64,000 nt of DNA, from assembly GCF_901709675.1 (NCBI RefSeq), contig NC_051102.1:1270912-1334911 (forward strand). The letters run 5' to 3'. A program made the translations under genes and the position numbers. This DNA comes from Syngnathus acus. Taxonomy: Eukaryota; Chordata; Actinopteri; Syngnathiformes; Syngnathidae. Within the stretch, counting starts at the first letter, position 1. Every line of letters starts with the position of its first letter. Positions 25,010 through 40,902 of the stretch are shown piece by piece. Under the pieces are notes generated by a model. That model was given only the letters and a program-made list of their open reading frames with translations, did no database searches and was not told where the DNA came from.

Positions 25010-25960
25010 TCTAACGTCTCTGACAATTGTTTCGGACAGGTTGAAAAGTCTCGGGGGCGGGTGTGGCGGGGATCTGTCAGCCCAAAGAACAGCAATCTAG
25101 GATGGCAGGGAGCCAAGTTGGGTTTATATCATATGATGGTGGCAATTCAATGTGGCATCACTGATATGAAAGAAGGATGCTTCAGGTATGTCCTCCAGCT
25201 GAAGGATTTAGTTTATTTATTTCACTTTATTATCTGCAAATGCCAGTTGCCTTGTTTGGTCAGCCTTGAAGAGGAGGAGTGAGTTCCTCCTCAAGATTGT
25301 GAAAGAAAAGCCTCAGTTCCTCGAGTGCATACACTGAAGCTGCGACCGTGAGTGGGCGTCCTGTGCCACCAGAGCATTAATATGGATCAGCCATTTGTAC
25401 TCGGCCACACGTTGAATTCTTCACACATTCTTTCATCTCCGGGCATGATCAAACGCTTATTTGTGGCTCAGGATGGAAGTCTTAACACACTCGCATGCAT
25501 AAAACAGGATTCATCCAGGATACTTGACACATTGACAAACTCGCCGCCCTCATCCTTACCCCCCGACCCCAGCCTGAAGCGCTACTGTGACATCAAAAGG
25601 AGCTAAGCACTTTGCATCGTGGGGAAGATCTGCTAGCATGACGGCTACAGACTCTTTAGTCTCATTAAATGGTTGGGAGGAGATGCAACTCTCATATTGA
25701 AGAACTCTGCAAACTTCTTTGTGTCCCTTCGGAGCAGCTCACTGATGTGACAAAACCTGAATGTGCTTTTAAAGAACAGCTCCTCCCAAGAGACCAATAT
25801 CTGTTATGAAATATCAAATTTTTTGGAATTGTCTTATGTGATATTGCACTTTGAAATTGCCTCCCAGATGCAGCTAAAAATATCATTTCGATGAAGCGTC
25901 CGCAAGCTTAGATTTTGTAAACAAAAGATGCTGGCCACTGAGAGTAGAATGTTGCACTTT
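25010..25960. other. intergenic spacer between convergent sugt1 and cnmd
   Basis: This separates the predicted 3' ends of sugt1 (+) and cnmd (-). No coding sequence, RNA gene or clear repeat was recognised; the short open frames have no family resemblance that I can see. Confidence 0.5.
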
Positions 25961-25963
25961 ACA

Positions 25964-25969
25964 TTTATT
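25964..25969 (-). terminator. cnmd: candidate polyadenylation signal of cnmd
   Basis: AATAAA on the minus strand (TTTATT on plus), about 290 bases beyond the cnmd stop codon. It would give a short 3' UTR and leaves about 1 kb to the sugt1 3' end. Confidence 0.5.
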
Positions 25970-26255
25970 TACATTCAACAGAAAGGCAATAAGGTTACAA
26001 TCATAAATTATATGCTTAGCCTATTTGCTAATCAATGACATACATTTAGAATCGATCCTCATGACAATAGGTACTGAATTTCACTTTGCAAGCGAATATT
26101 TGACCCTTAAGTGTCCTGCCTCAAAGAACTGCTCAGAGCAAATACTACCTACCTACCTAGCATATGTGAAAACTCAAAAGACTGGCTTCATGTTGTCGGT
26201 CACCTCCCTCATCTTTCCAAAAACAACGCCGATCCCTCCTACCGGCCACGTGGCG

Positions 26256-31155
<4,900 letters not shown>

Positions 31156-31839
31156 GACTGGAGCCAAACACCTGAACAGGATCACCCGAACACTTGCTCA
31201 ATGGGCACACTCTCTCACTCTGTTTCTGTGGCTCTCTCTCTCTGTTGGGTGGAGCAAACGGGGCGAGTTTTTTGGATCTTGTTGCGCACGACGCACGCGT
31301 TTTCCCCTGCGTCAGGGCGCACTTCAACCATCGACTTGTGCCACCCCTCCCCACCCCAAATTTGATCTTGAAGACGTTGGAGGTTTAAGCATTCACTTTT
31401 TGTTCTGATAGCCAGAAAATCAATGTGCTCACCTTTCATTAATTAAAGTGCACAAGCATACATGTATACACACAAATCATTGATTAAAATGCTCAAGTAT
31501 ATATTTTGATATAGAAATCACTTTACTTTTCTTATTAGACATTTTTTTGGGAATGTATTTGAATAACTTCTAAACATTCGTAGACGATACATATGGCTCT
31601 AAATGATGTTTTATAATTATAACTACTGTCTTCAACCGCTTGATGTTTTTGTACAATAAACAATGAATGATTTTTGAAGTTAGAGAGAGAAAATGAATGC
31701 TTGCACAGAATATGAGACAATGAACTTGGGCATAAAAGATGAAAAGAATAGCAAGGACATTAGTAACAAAACATAATAGTCTGCCAGAGCTGGTACAAAA
31801 TGAGCGGATGTTGGGAAGAACCAATGATGAAAGGGTGTG

Positions 31840-32300
31840 AGTATTGTCACACACCGTGCCACCTCTCATCTCCTGGTAACAATCCATCACTCCATCTCCA
31901 TGGTTACCGCTCACAGCCGCGCCCCACGTCATCAAGTCAATCACCCACACCTTCTCTTACCTATCACCGGTCGACTACTTAAGCGCCACCCTTCTACCAC
32001 TTCATTATCAGATCAACCCATGAGCTACCCGTCTGGTCCTGGTCCTTATTATATTCTGTCTAATTCCCATTTGCCGACCCAGTTCCGTCCTCTGACCGAC
32101 CAAGCTCGTCTGCCGCCCGTCCTGACCACTTGCCCGTATCAGGACCAAGCCCGATCGCCGCCAGCCCCGCATACTCGCCCGTCTCCCGACCAAGCCCGAA
32201 CGTCGCCTGTCCCAATCCACCCCGGTGTCACAATTACGACTCGGTCCGATCCAACTCCCCACTTCCCAAATAAAACTGTCACATTTGGTTGTCCTGCACG
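31840..32300 (+). repeat. LTR-like repeat remnant (unresolved)
   Basis: Starts near a TGTCACAC and is followed by a pyrimidine-rich, non-coding body that ends with an AATAAA (32271-32276) and a further TGTCACA. The layout recalls the solo LTR at 60810-61138. I could not find matching flanking duplications, so the boundaries and class are uncertain. Confidence 0.3.
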
Positions 32301-32689
32301 TTTGTCAAACCTGATAAGTATCATATCTTCAGGGACTGGCGCCATCTGGAACCAAACCAAACTGGCCCCCAACTTTGTGTTCGACTCAATATAAGCACTC
32401 GGAAGAACTTCCTAACTGCTTTTTACCCTGATATTGCATGGGGGCATTGTCAGACAAAAAGCCCAGCACTGTATTGTACCTTTCCTGACCAACAGAGCTC
32501 TTCAACAAAAATTGGATTCAGACTCAGACCATGCTGTGTAAGGTTGATTTTTTTGTCTCAGGTGTGTCATTCTTCCTAAATACAAGAAAAAACGAACACA
32601 CGTGGAATAAATTGGACATAGGCAATTGGTAATAAGTCTTATGGTGCGATGCACGATTGAAGACAAGACAAAGGCTAGGAGAGCACACT

Positions 32690-33247
32690 CTGAGAGAAAA
32701 GCAACGTGTGTGGCAGCGCACGACAGGCGGTCCTCCGAAAGACTGGAGCTCCGGCAACCTCCTGCAACTATAGGAGAGCTCCGGTCGTCTTGGGCTTCCC
32801 TAGCCACTGGAACCTAATCTTAATCTTCTACAGCCAAGGCAGTGCTACTGAGGAACGTGCACCCACTGTGCCACTTTCAGGCGCAGGTCTCCACTTTGAC
32901 CTCGGTGCCACTCCACCTGGAACCATAAGTAAACCCCAAAAGTCTAACGGCGTTGGGGTGCCTGGCGACGGGGACAGGTTTGAATTGACTGGAAGCCTCC
33001 AGCCAGAGCCCTGCACGGCAGCAGCACAGGGCTATCTATGGTCGCTAGTAGCTGGGACTGAGTGGCAGTTGCTCTCGGCAGACCCCTGTGTGACTGAGCA
33101 GCCCTATTTAGGACTGCACTGCTCACCCCAACCGGGGAGGGGCCTAGAAAAGGTGCCTTAGAAATTGCCCACTCAAGAGACTCCTGGATAGGTTACCGCG
33201 CCTATCGGGAAATTCCACCCTGCGGTCGAAATAAAAAAGCAACCAAT
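32690..33247 (+). mobile_element. presumed 5' untranslated part of a non-LTR retrotransposon
   Basis: Leads directly into the LINE endonuclease frame at 33248. It is GC-rich relative to the surroundings and has no host-gene resemblance. The assignment is by position only. Confidence 0.4.
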
Positions 33248-33856
33248 TTGAAGCTGGCATCATGGAACGTGAGAACCCTCCTAGACTCCGCTGGCAGCTG
33301 TGACAGGCACTGCCGCAGGACAGCGCTAGTAGCTACTAAACTGAGGCGATATAACATCGACATAGCTGCTCTAAGTGAGACCAGGCTTCTGGATGAGGGA
33401 TCCCTGAAGGAGGAAGGAATGGGTTACACCTTCTTCGGGAAAGGGTACCCCCCTGATGGACAACATCTGCATGGTGTGGGATTGGCAGTGAAGAACACCT
33501 TCCTTCCAAGCCTGACTGAAACACCTGTCGGCATTCGTGAGAGGCTGATGACCCTCCACATCCCCCTAGCAAAGATGCGCTTTGCCACTCTCCTGAGTGC
33601 ATACGCACCAACTCTACCATCTGAGAATAATGCTAAGGACTCTTTCTATCAGTCACTAGATGAGGCAATCCGTCAAATTCCCAGGACTGATAAGATACTC
33701 CTGCTTGACGACTTCAATGCTCGGGTTGGTCAGGACAACAGGATATGGACTGGAGTCCTCGGTGGACATGGTTTTGGCCATGTCAATGCAAACGGTATGA
33801 GACTTCTTACTCTTTGTGCTGAGCATGACCTGACCATAACCAATACCTTGTTCTAA
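33248..33856 (+). pseudogene. LINE apurinic-like endonuclease domain, 3' truncated
   Basis: A 202-residue open frame covering the N-terminal endonuclease/exonuclease/phosphatase fold of a non-LTR retrotransposon. Landmarks are the starting ASWNVRTL, SETRL at about 43-47, the SAYAP strand near 118, and DDFNARVG at about 154-161. Typical copies read GDFNAR, so the first D is a substitution. The C-terminal SDH motif and the whole reverse transcriptase are missing. The frame stops at ITNTLF and runs into a (CA)/(CG) microsatellite at 33857-33925. The clade is not determined. Confidence 0.8.
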
Positions 33857-33868
33857 CACACACACACA

Positions 33869-33900
<32 letters not shown>

Positions 33901-33925
33901 CATACACACACGCACACACGCACAC
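33857..33925. repeat. (CA)/(CACG)n microsatellite at the LINE breakpoint
   Basis: A compound CA and CGCA tract lies immediately after the truncated endonuclease frame. It may have mediated the deletion of the rest of the element. Confidence 0.9.
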
Positions 33926-34020
33926 ACCACTAAAATGACCTTCAGTGTGATGCAAGGACGTCAGTCTTGCGCCGCAATAACAGGGACACCTATCGGCTTT
34001 GGTATATAAAAAACGTTTTT

Positions 34021-34717
34021 AATAATAATAATAATAATAGATTATATTTATAACGCACTTTACATTCGGGGGAATCTCAAAGTGCTACATGGCAAGTAAA
34101 AACAAGAAAACAAAGCAAGGACAAGTATAAAACAACTGGACGACAACCAGGATATGAGAACAGGGATTACGGAAATGCTAGAGTAAAGAGGTGAGTTTTA
34201 AGTCCAGTTTTGAAAGAGTCAGTGGATTGGGGTGCTCTTAGGTGGTCGGGGAGGGCGTTCCACAGTGTGGGGGCTGCATGGCAGAAGGCCCGGTCGCCCA
34301 CGGTGCGCAACTTGGTTTTCGGGACGTGGAGAAGGTGTGAATTGGATGAGCGGAGGCTTCGGGTGGCAAGTTTTGGGGCAAGGAGTTCTTTGAGGTATGG
34401 GGGAGCATGTCAGAGGATACACTGGTGAGTGAGGAGGGCGCTCTTATAATCAGTTCAGAATTTGATGGGGAGCCAGTACAGAGAACGGAGGATGGGTGTG
34501 ATGTGGTCGCTTTTCCGCACCCTCATCAGGATCCTAGCAGCGCTGTTTTGGATGTACAGAAGCCTCTGGAGGCTCTTGCTAGGGATCCCGATGAGGAGTG
34601 CGTTACAATAGTCTAGCCTTGAGGAGATAAAGGCGTGGACAAGTTTCTCAGCATCCGTCAGGGTAAGTGTGGGGCGGAGTTTGAAAATATTCCTGAGGTG
34701 GAAGAAGGAGGTTTTGC
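34021..34717 (-). pseudogene. 3' part of an L2/CR1-type LINE
   Basis: Read on the minus strand, the C-terminal reverse transcriptase region is visible: SFFHLRNI, then DAEKLVHAFISSRLDYCNALL, LLYIQNSAARIL and DHITPILRSLYWLPI. The 3' end is marked by an (ATT)n tail at 34021-34039. The 5' part is missing. It is an untranslated relic near the 3' end of pcdh8. Confidence 0.8.
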
Positions 34718-34727
34718 AGTGCGGTAT

Positions 34728-35079
34728 CCATCTATCCATCCATTTTCTGTACCGCTTTGTCCCCACAGGGGTCGCGGGCGTGCTGGAGCCTATCCCAGCC
34801 GTCATTAGGCAGTAGACAGGGGACACCCTGAACTGGTTGCCAGCCAATCGCAGGGCACACAGAGATGAACAACCATCTGCACTCACACTCACACCTAGGG
34901 GCAATTTGTAGTGCTCAATTGGCCTACCAAGCATGTGTTGGGGATGTGGGAGGTAACCGGAGTGCCCGGCGAAAACCCAGGCGGACACGGGGAGAACATG
35001 CAAACTCCACACAGGGAGGGCCGGAGGTGGAATCGAACCCGCACCCGCCTAACTGTGAGGCGGACGTGCTACCCAGTGT
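34728..35079. mobile_element. dispersed fish repeat with a 10-bp target duplication
   Basis: Starts with an (ATCC)-type head and a TTTTCTGTACCGC motif. It contains the familiar fish repeat landmarks GGGGAGAACATGCAAACTCC and GAATCGAACCC, and ends CTACCCAGTGT. A perfect 10-bp duplication AGTGCGGTAT flanks it (34718-34727 and 35080-35089). It sits between the L2 relic and the predicted pcdh8 3' end. The class (SINE or LINE 3' end) is not assigned. Confidence 0.75.
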
Positions 35080-35096
35080 AGTGCGGTATTTCAAAG

Positions 35097-35102
35097 TTTA
35101 TT
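35097..35102 (-). terminator. pcdh8: candidate polyadenylation signal of pcdh8
   Basis: AATAAA on the minus strand (TTTATT on plus) about 420 bases after the pcdh8 stop codon. Cleavage would fall near 35075-35090, which is where the dispersed repeat begins. Confidence 0.45.
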
Positions 35103-35519
35103 TAATGTCACAACATTGTGATAATACAAAATCTGTACAAGTATTTCAGATTACATTCAAACCATTTCACACATTATTATCAATTGGATTCATAATGTTG
35201 GATCCCTCCCTCCATCCAAACAGTACCCGGACAGTTTAAATAGAAGCATGCTTAAAGATCTGTATTTACACATGTCCGCTTAATTATGGCTTTTATCAAA
35301 AATAAAATCTCTATGTACAAAACTTACATATAATACAGTTCATTTCAAACAGAGGAAAATCTGAAAAGTGATTGAATTTGTTTTTTTTTTTTTGTTTTTT
35401 TTACATTAAACAAAGATGCACAAACATTATAGGATATATGGCCACAGAGAGATTTTTACACCTCTTTTTGTCACGGGATCATAAATTAAATATTTTGGAA
35501 TATAATATATTTCTGCTTT

Positions 35520-38500
35520 TCACGCATCATTTTTGTTACAGTGTGTCGGACTGGGTGTGTATACGGGGATAGTGACATCACTGCACACCTCCTGGACCCT
35601 CACCGGCCTCGTGGGGGTGATCATGACATAGTCATACTCCCTGTCCAGCACCTTCTCATACACGCTCTGCAGGCCTACAGTTTTGGGGATGTGCGCTTGG
35701 TAGTAGTTGTCCTTTCGGTGGGGGTCCCGAGGCAAGGAAGCTGTCTTGGAGTGGCTGGTGAAGGACGAAACAGTCGGGGCGGGTGACGGGGCTGCGTTGG
35801 CTCTCACTGCTGAGGGGCTCCAACAGCGATCCGAATGACCCAGAACCTTACACTCGCTGGTGCAAGCCCATAAAGCTTAAAAAAAAAAAAGGGGGACAAC
35901 AGTGCAAATAGTTAAAATGAGTGATTTGTGAAGTGTGAAGGTGAACTATTGATAATTCATTTCTTCAATTATGTAATTTGTTTGTGTGATCCTGATGTTT
36001 GTTCATTTGTATAGACACATTTCTCCCTCGGAAGACAAATAAAGAACATTGAACCTTATCCCCCCCCTTCTTACCATTTTGGCCAGCCATCGGGGGAACA
36101 GATGCGCCATCTTTCTTCAAGCCAGTGTCTCCGCTCACATCACTGTCACTGTCATTGAAGTCACTGTCCCCCTTTCCGCTGTCTTTGCCACTGAAGGCAG
36201 GGTCCCTGGCGGAGATGGTGGTGTAAGAGTTACCCTTCCAGATGGTGATTGGCCTCACGGCCTCCTTTGCGTTCCCATAGCCAGGCAATGTCGAGTATCC
36301 CTGCAAATGAGATAGAAAGGAGAGTTAAGTTCTGCATCATCCCTTTTCCATTTGCAGGATGCAAATACACAAACAACCATTCACACTCACAACCAATTTA
36401 GAGTGATTAATTGTGATTCCCTAAAGATGATGTCTCACCTCATGTTTATTCCCTCTTGGCTTGTTGTTTGTGTCTGAGTCGTAAACGCAGGGGACCTCGC
36501 TGCCGTCCTCTGAGGCCGAGCACATGTCGCTACCCCCGACGTGGGCCTCACTGTTGTACGAGTGCCCCTCGAAGGTCACTGATCCCGCGGAGGCGGCCGC
36601 GTGCATGGGGAGAAGCGGGTTTCCGGCCACGTGGTTCCTGGCGCGCTCCAAAGTACTTTTCTCTCCATACGAGTCGCTGTCCTCGCCACTCTTGTCTCCT
36701 CTGTGGCGGTTGCAGGTGGTGGCGATGAGGATGATGGCGAGCAGCAGGAGTGTGCAGCTCCCCGCCAATACGACGATGATGACCACAGACAGGTCCCACT
36801 GCGCCGACGCGACACCCCCGCCGCCCGCCTGGTACACGGTGCGGTCGCTCGGCGGGGACCCGGCGATGATGAGGAAATGCAGCGTGGCGGTGGAGGTGAG
36901 CGCCGGCCTGCCGTTGTCGCTCACCGTCACCGTCACGCTCAAGGTATCGTCCACGTCGTGGCTGAGCAATCGGTTCAGGTAGATGTCCCCCGTGACCTTG
37001 TTGACGGAGAACACGGACGGTTCACCGGTGGCCAAACCGAAGGAAAGCTCTGAGTTGACGCCTTCGTCCGCATCTCGGGCTTCCACACGCGTGATGACGT
37101 AGCCACTCGGCGCGTCCCGGGGCAAGAGGACCTCGGCCGAGCTGTTGTTGAGTACCGGGTGGGTGATGGCCGGTGCATTGTCGTTCTGGTCCACCACCCT
37201 CAGGAAAACATTGGCGCTTCCAGACAGGGGCGGGGAGCCACCGTCGTTGGCTGTGATTCGCAGCTCCAGTTGCTTCATCACTTCGTAGTTGAAGCTCCGC
37301 AACGCGTAAAGTGACCCACTGGCGGGGTCCAGCGACACAAATGTGGAAATCGGGGAGCCCATGAAGTAGGTGTCCGCTAATTTGTAGGTGACCTTTCCGT
37401 TGGGCCCCATATCCACGTCCCGCGCCACCACTGTGGTGACGTACGCACCAGGCGCGTTGTTCTCCACCACGGCCACTTCGTACACGGGCTTACTGAACAC
37501 CGGCGCGTTGTCGTTCTCGTCCGTGAGCCGGATGGTGTACTGAGTGATGGTTCTGAAGGGAGGAGAACCCAGGTCCTCAGCCACCACCGTCAGGTTGTAC
37601 TCGGGAATTTTCTCGCGGTCTAACGGGCTGGTGCTAACGATCATGAAGCTGTCCTCGTAGGCTTGCTGCAGTCTGAAGTGGTCGTGTCCGTAGAGGGTGC
37701 AGTGCACTTGCCCGTTGGCTCCGGAATCTCTGTCCGAGGTACTGACCAGCGCCACAAAACTCTCCCTGGCCGCTGCCTCGGTGATGTAGGCGATCCCCGC
37801 GGTGATGGATGTCATGGGGGTGATGGAGATCTCGGGCGCGTTGTCGTTAACGTCTTGCACCTGAACGACAATCTTGCAAATGGCCGGGCTGGGGTTCGGA
37901 CCCAAGTCGGCGGCCTGGACATCAAACTCGTACGTGTTCTTACTTTCAAAGTCAATGGGGCTTTCCAGGGTGAGCCTGCCGCTTTTTCTGTCCACTTTGA
38001 AGAGTTGGCGGATCTCTAAGGGCACCTGGTTCCCAAAGCCGTACACCACCTCGCCGTTCAGCCCTTCGTCTGGGTCCTCTGCATTCAGGTCCAGCAGCAG
38101 AGTGCCCACGGGAGCGTCTTCTGGCAAGTCCACGGAGAAGCTGTTCTGGTCAAAAACGGGGCTATTGTCATTGTAATCTTTCACCTTGATGTTGACGCGC
38201 GTGGTTCCCGAGCGGGACGGGTTCCCGCCATCCATAGCGACCAATTCCAGCGCGTAAGAAGCCTGAGTCTCGCGGTCTAACTCTTTCATGAGCACCAGCT
38301 CTGCATATTTAACCCCATCAGCCCTGCTCAGCACGTCGATGGAAAAGTGACTGTTGACTGAGATCTGATAGCTTTGAATGTAGTTCACCCCGACGTCCTC
38401 ATCCACGGCAAAGTCCAGGGGGATGCGCGTCCCCACGGCGGTGTTTTCCGAGATGTCCATAGTCGACTCTTTACGAGGGAACACCGGGGAGTTGTCGTTG

Positions 38501-38874
38501 ATGTCCTTGACCTCCACCTCAACGTGGATGAGCTTGAACTGCTCCTTGGAGAAACTTACCACGTCGAAAGAGACGAGGCATTGCAGGGTGTGTTTGCAGA
38601 TGCGCTCCCTGTCTATCCGCTCCCCGATGCTCAGCTGCCCGTCGCTCTCCCTCAGACGGATGAAAGAGGAGTTGAACTGTTTCATCATCCTGAAACTGGA
38701 CCGGGACCCTACAGAGGAGTATGCAGAGGCAGAAGAGATGTCCTTGGCCAAGTTACCGATCACTGTGCCCGGGGCGTCTTCCTCGAAGGTTTGATACTTG
38801 ACCGTCTTTGTCTTTGTGACGGCTGCCAGGCTTGTCAAAGAAAGCAACAACAAGAGCCACCATGTTTCCCTCAT
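35520..38874 (-). CDS. pcdh8: protocadherin-8 (paraxial protocadherin / arcadlin), 3 coding exons
   Basis: Calcium-dependent homophilic adhesion protein of the delta-2 protocadherins, active in paraxial mesoderm morphogenesis and at synapses. Exons in coding order: 38874-36439, 36300-36075 and 35875-35520; phases match and give 1005 residues (human about 1070). A signal peptide covers about 1-20 ([14 protein letters not shown]). Six extracellular cadherin repeats follow, marked by repeated DxNDNxP linkers (for example DINDNSP, DYNDNSP, DVNDNAP, DENDNAP, DQNDNAP). The membrane segment is at about 697-720, followed by TTCNRHRG. As usual for this gene, one giant exon encodes the whole ectodomain, membrane segment and proximal tail. 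The cytoplasmic exons carry the conserved [16 protein letters not shown] and [31 protein letters not shown] stretches. The ATG is the first in-frame Met before the signal peptide. Confidence 0.97.
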
Positions 38875-39029
38875 TTTTGCACCTCAAAGCAATGTCAGCA
38901 ATATATCAGTCCGAGTTAATTTTGAGAATGGAAAAAAAAGTCCTGCAAAACACCTTGCCACTTAAAGTGTAATAAATGTTCCCAGTGCGTAATGGATGCG
39001 CTCTTCTCTTTCCCTGAGCAGCTCTCAGC

Positions 39030-39082
39030 GCAAAGAGAGCTGCAGTCTCTGCAAAAGGGTTTATATGGGCAGGCATGCAAAT
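39030..39082 (-). promoter_or_regulatory. pcdh8: pcdh8 core promoter: octamer plus TATA box
   Basis: On the minus strand an octamer ATTTGCAT (39082-39075) is followed after about ten bases by TATAAA (39065-39060). Transcription would start near 39030, giving a 5' UTR of about 155 bases to the ATG at 38874. The motifs are seen directly; use of the TATA box and POU-factor binding are inferred. Confidence 0.55.
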
Positions 39083-39173
39083 GAGCCTCACTCTGGCCAA
39101 TCCGGGCTACGGTGGGGAGGGGGGGAGATGGTGAGGGAAGGGAAGAGGGAGGGGTGGGACCGGAGGGTAACTT

Positions 39174-39735
39174 CAGAACAGGGACGTGCGGTCAGGGGAG
39201 GCAGGGGAGGCTCTGCCTCACTTGTCATCATGATAAGTAAAAGAAAAATAATAACATAAAATGAATATTAATATTTGTCCACTGATCTTTATGTATGACT
39301 AATTCCGAACATTTTTATAGTCAGAATGATTGAAAAATTCTAATTCAAATATAAAGGTGAAACGCTTTGTTTTGCTGATGAGACATAAAACTGCAGTAAA
39401 AAGGCACAGGTTGAGGCATATAGTACTCTGCCCACTAAAGGGGGTGTATGTGAGCCAATGGGTGATTAATGCTGCCCCATTTGTTGCTGTAGAGGTAGGG
39501 AATGGATGTCACAAATAAAGCACAGATCTCTGTTATTTTGTGGTATATAGCTAAAAGTCAAGTAGACTGTGAAGTGAAGGAGGCATTTTGGGGATTTGAT
39601 GATGTGAGTGATGATAGACGAGCCCCTGCTGTAGCTACCTATGTCTTGGGAGTGTTAGAGAAATGCAGCTGTTAGAAAAAGCTAGTAGCTCAAACATATG
39701 ATGGAGCTGCTGTGATGGCATCAGGCCAAAATTAA
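39174..39735 (+). pseudogene. decayed hAT transposon with DUF4371-like transposase fragment
   Basis: Begins near CAGGGACGTGCGGTCAGG, a typical hAT-like end. At about 39556-39731 the plus strand reads VLGVLEK, a stop, then KLVAQTYDGAAVMASG, which matches the conserved block of domesticated-like hAT (DUF4371) transposases. Stops and an incomplete frame show it is dead. Confidence 0.55.
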
Positions 39736-39908
39736 AGAAAAGGTGCCTAAAGTGAAGGAAAATAAGGAGGACTTTTACAACAAAGTAAGCAGGTAGGATA
39801 GGCGCATGGACTGCATCTACAAATAAAGGTAAGACCACAAACATTGTGTGTGCGTAGAATGCTGATGAGATGCTAAATAACCAGTAGCCAATTGAATAAG
39901 CTACCCCT

Positions 39909-39971
39909 TCTCTTTATAGGGTTTAGAGGTCTTTCAGAAGTTCTGAAAGACCTCTAAACCCTATAAAGAGA
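39909..39971. repeat. perfect 29-bp inverted repeat with 5-base loop
   Basis: The left arm 39909-39937 (TCTCTTTATAGGG ... CTTTCAG) and the right arm 39943-39971 are exact reverse complements; the loop is AAGTT. It lies just beyond the hAT transposase relic. Confidence 0.95.
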
Positions 39972-40869
39972 TTCCTTGACTGTCGAAAATCTTGGCATCC
40001 AATATGTGGCCAAAATTCACGACTTGATTTAGTATGTGCTATAGTTTCCATGGCTTGTTTTATGTTTCCCCGGGCTGTTAAATGAATCTGGGGTGCAGAG
40101 AGGCACGGTGTCCCTGAGCTAGAGGACAAAACATTTGAATAAGGAGGATGCCAGCTATCCATAGATTTATGTTTTTGCATTGTTGCATCCCCACGCACGT
40201 GTCTCATACTGGGCAGTGGCAGCCTTCTGAAACGGAAAGATAACAGGACATGCTCTGCCTCTTCATCCAAAATGCTTTCTTGATGGATGCTTATTACGCA
40301 AAAGTGCAAAAAACCAGATATCCACAGAAATGTGCTCTAACTGGTGCCGCCATCATCGTTTTATTGCTCGTTTAATTCCTATTGATTAATTCCATAACTT
40401 TGCAGGCCGTCTATTATCCCCTCACCCCCAGTGTGTTGTAATCCGCTAATTGTTTGCTTATCAGCTTCAATCTGAAGCCAGCAAAAAAGAAAGAACAGCT
40501 ACTTAAACGTTGATCGTTTTCTAATTTGAGATCAGCTCACGAGATGTCTTGTGCGCCAAAGAGAGTTTTCTTTCTTTCTTTCATTCATTTCATTTTTAAT
40601 TGACGCCGCTGTAAAACGTGACTCTACTTGGCCTCGCCTGCAGGAACACATAGCAGGAGCAGGTGAAAACACGCACATGGCCACGACTTTTCACTAAGGC
40701 GTTACAAATGGGATTTGGCCGTCAACGCAGGAAGGGCATTCATCACAATTTCAATGGTGAGATTATATCAAAGGCGTATGAAGCCCTCGTTAGTAGTGGC
40801 GCTATAATAGCATGGCGGGGGCTCCCTTTGCCGCTCGGCCATTGTGGCCCCTGAGCCGGTCTGCGGGGA

Positions 40870-40902
40870 CCCTAACCCTAACCCTAACCCTAACCCTAAC
40901 CC
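40870..40902. repeat. interstitial telomere-type (CCCTAA)n array
   Basis: Five perfect CCCTAA units followed by CCC, i.e. TTAGGG repeats on the minus strand. Short but exact. Confidence 0.97.

Noticed and set aside
31837-32394. 185-residue proline/serine-rich open frame
   Set aside because: Lies in the LTR-like pyrimidine-rich repeat, with no recognisable domain or splice context.
36524-36982. Plus-strand open frames of 100-180 residues opposite pcdh8 exon 1
   Set aside because: They are shadows of the GC-rich cadherin coding strand; no independent family features.
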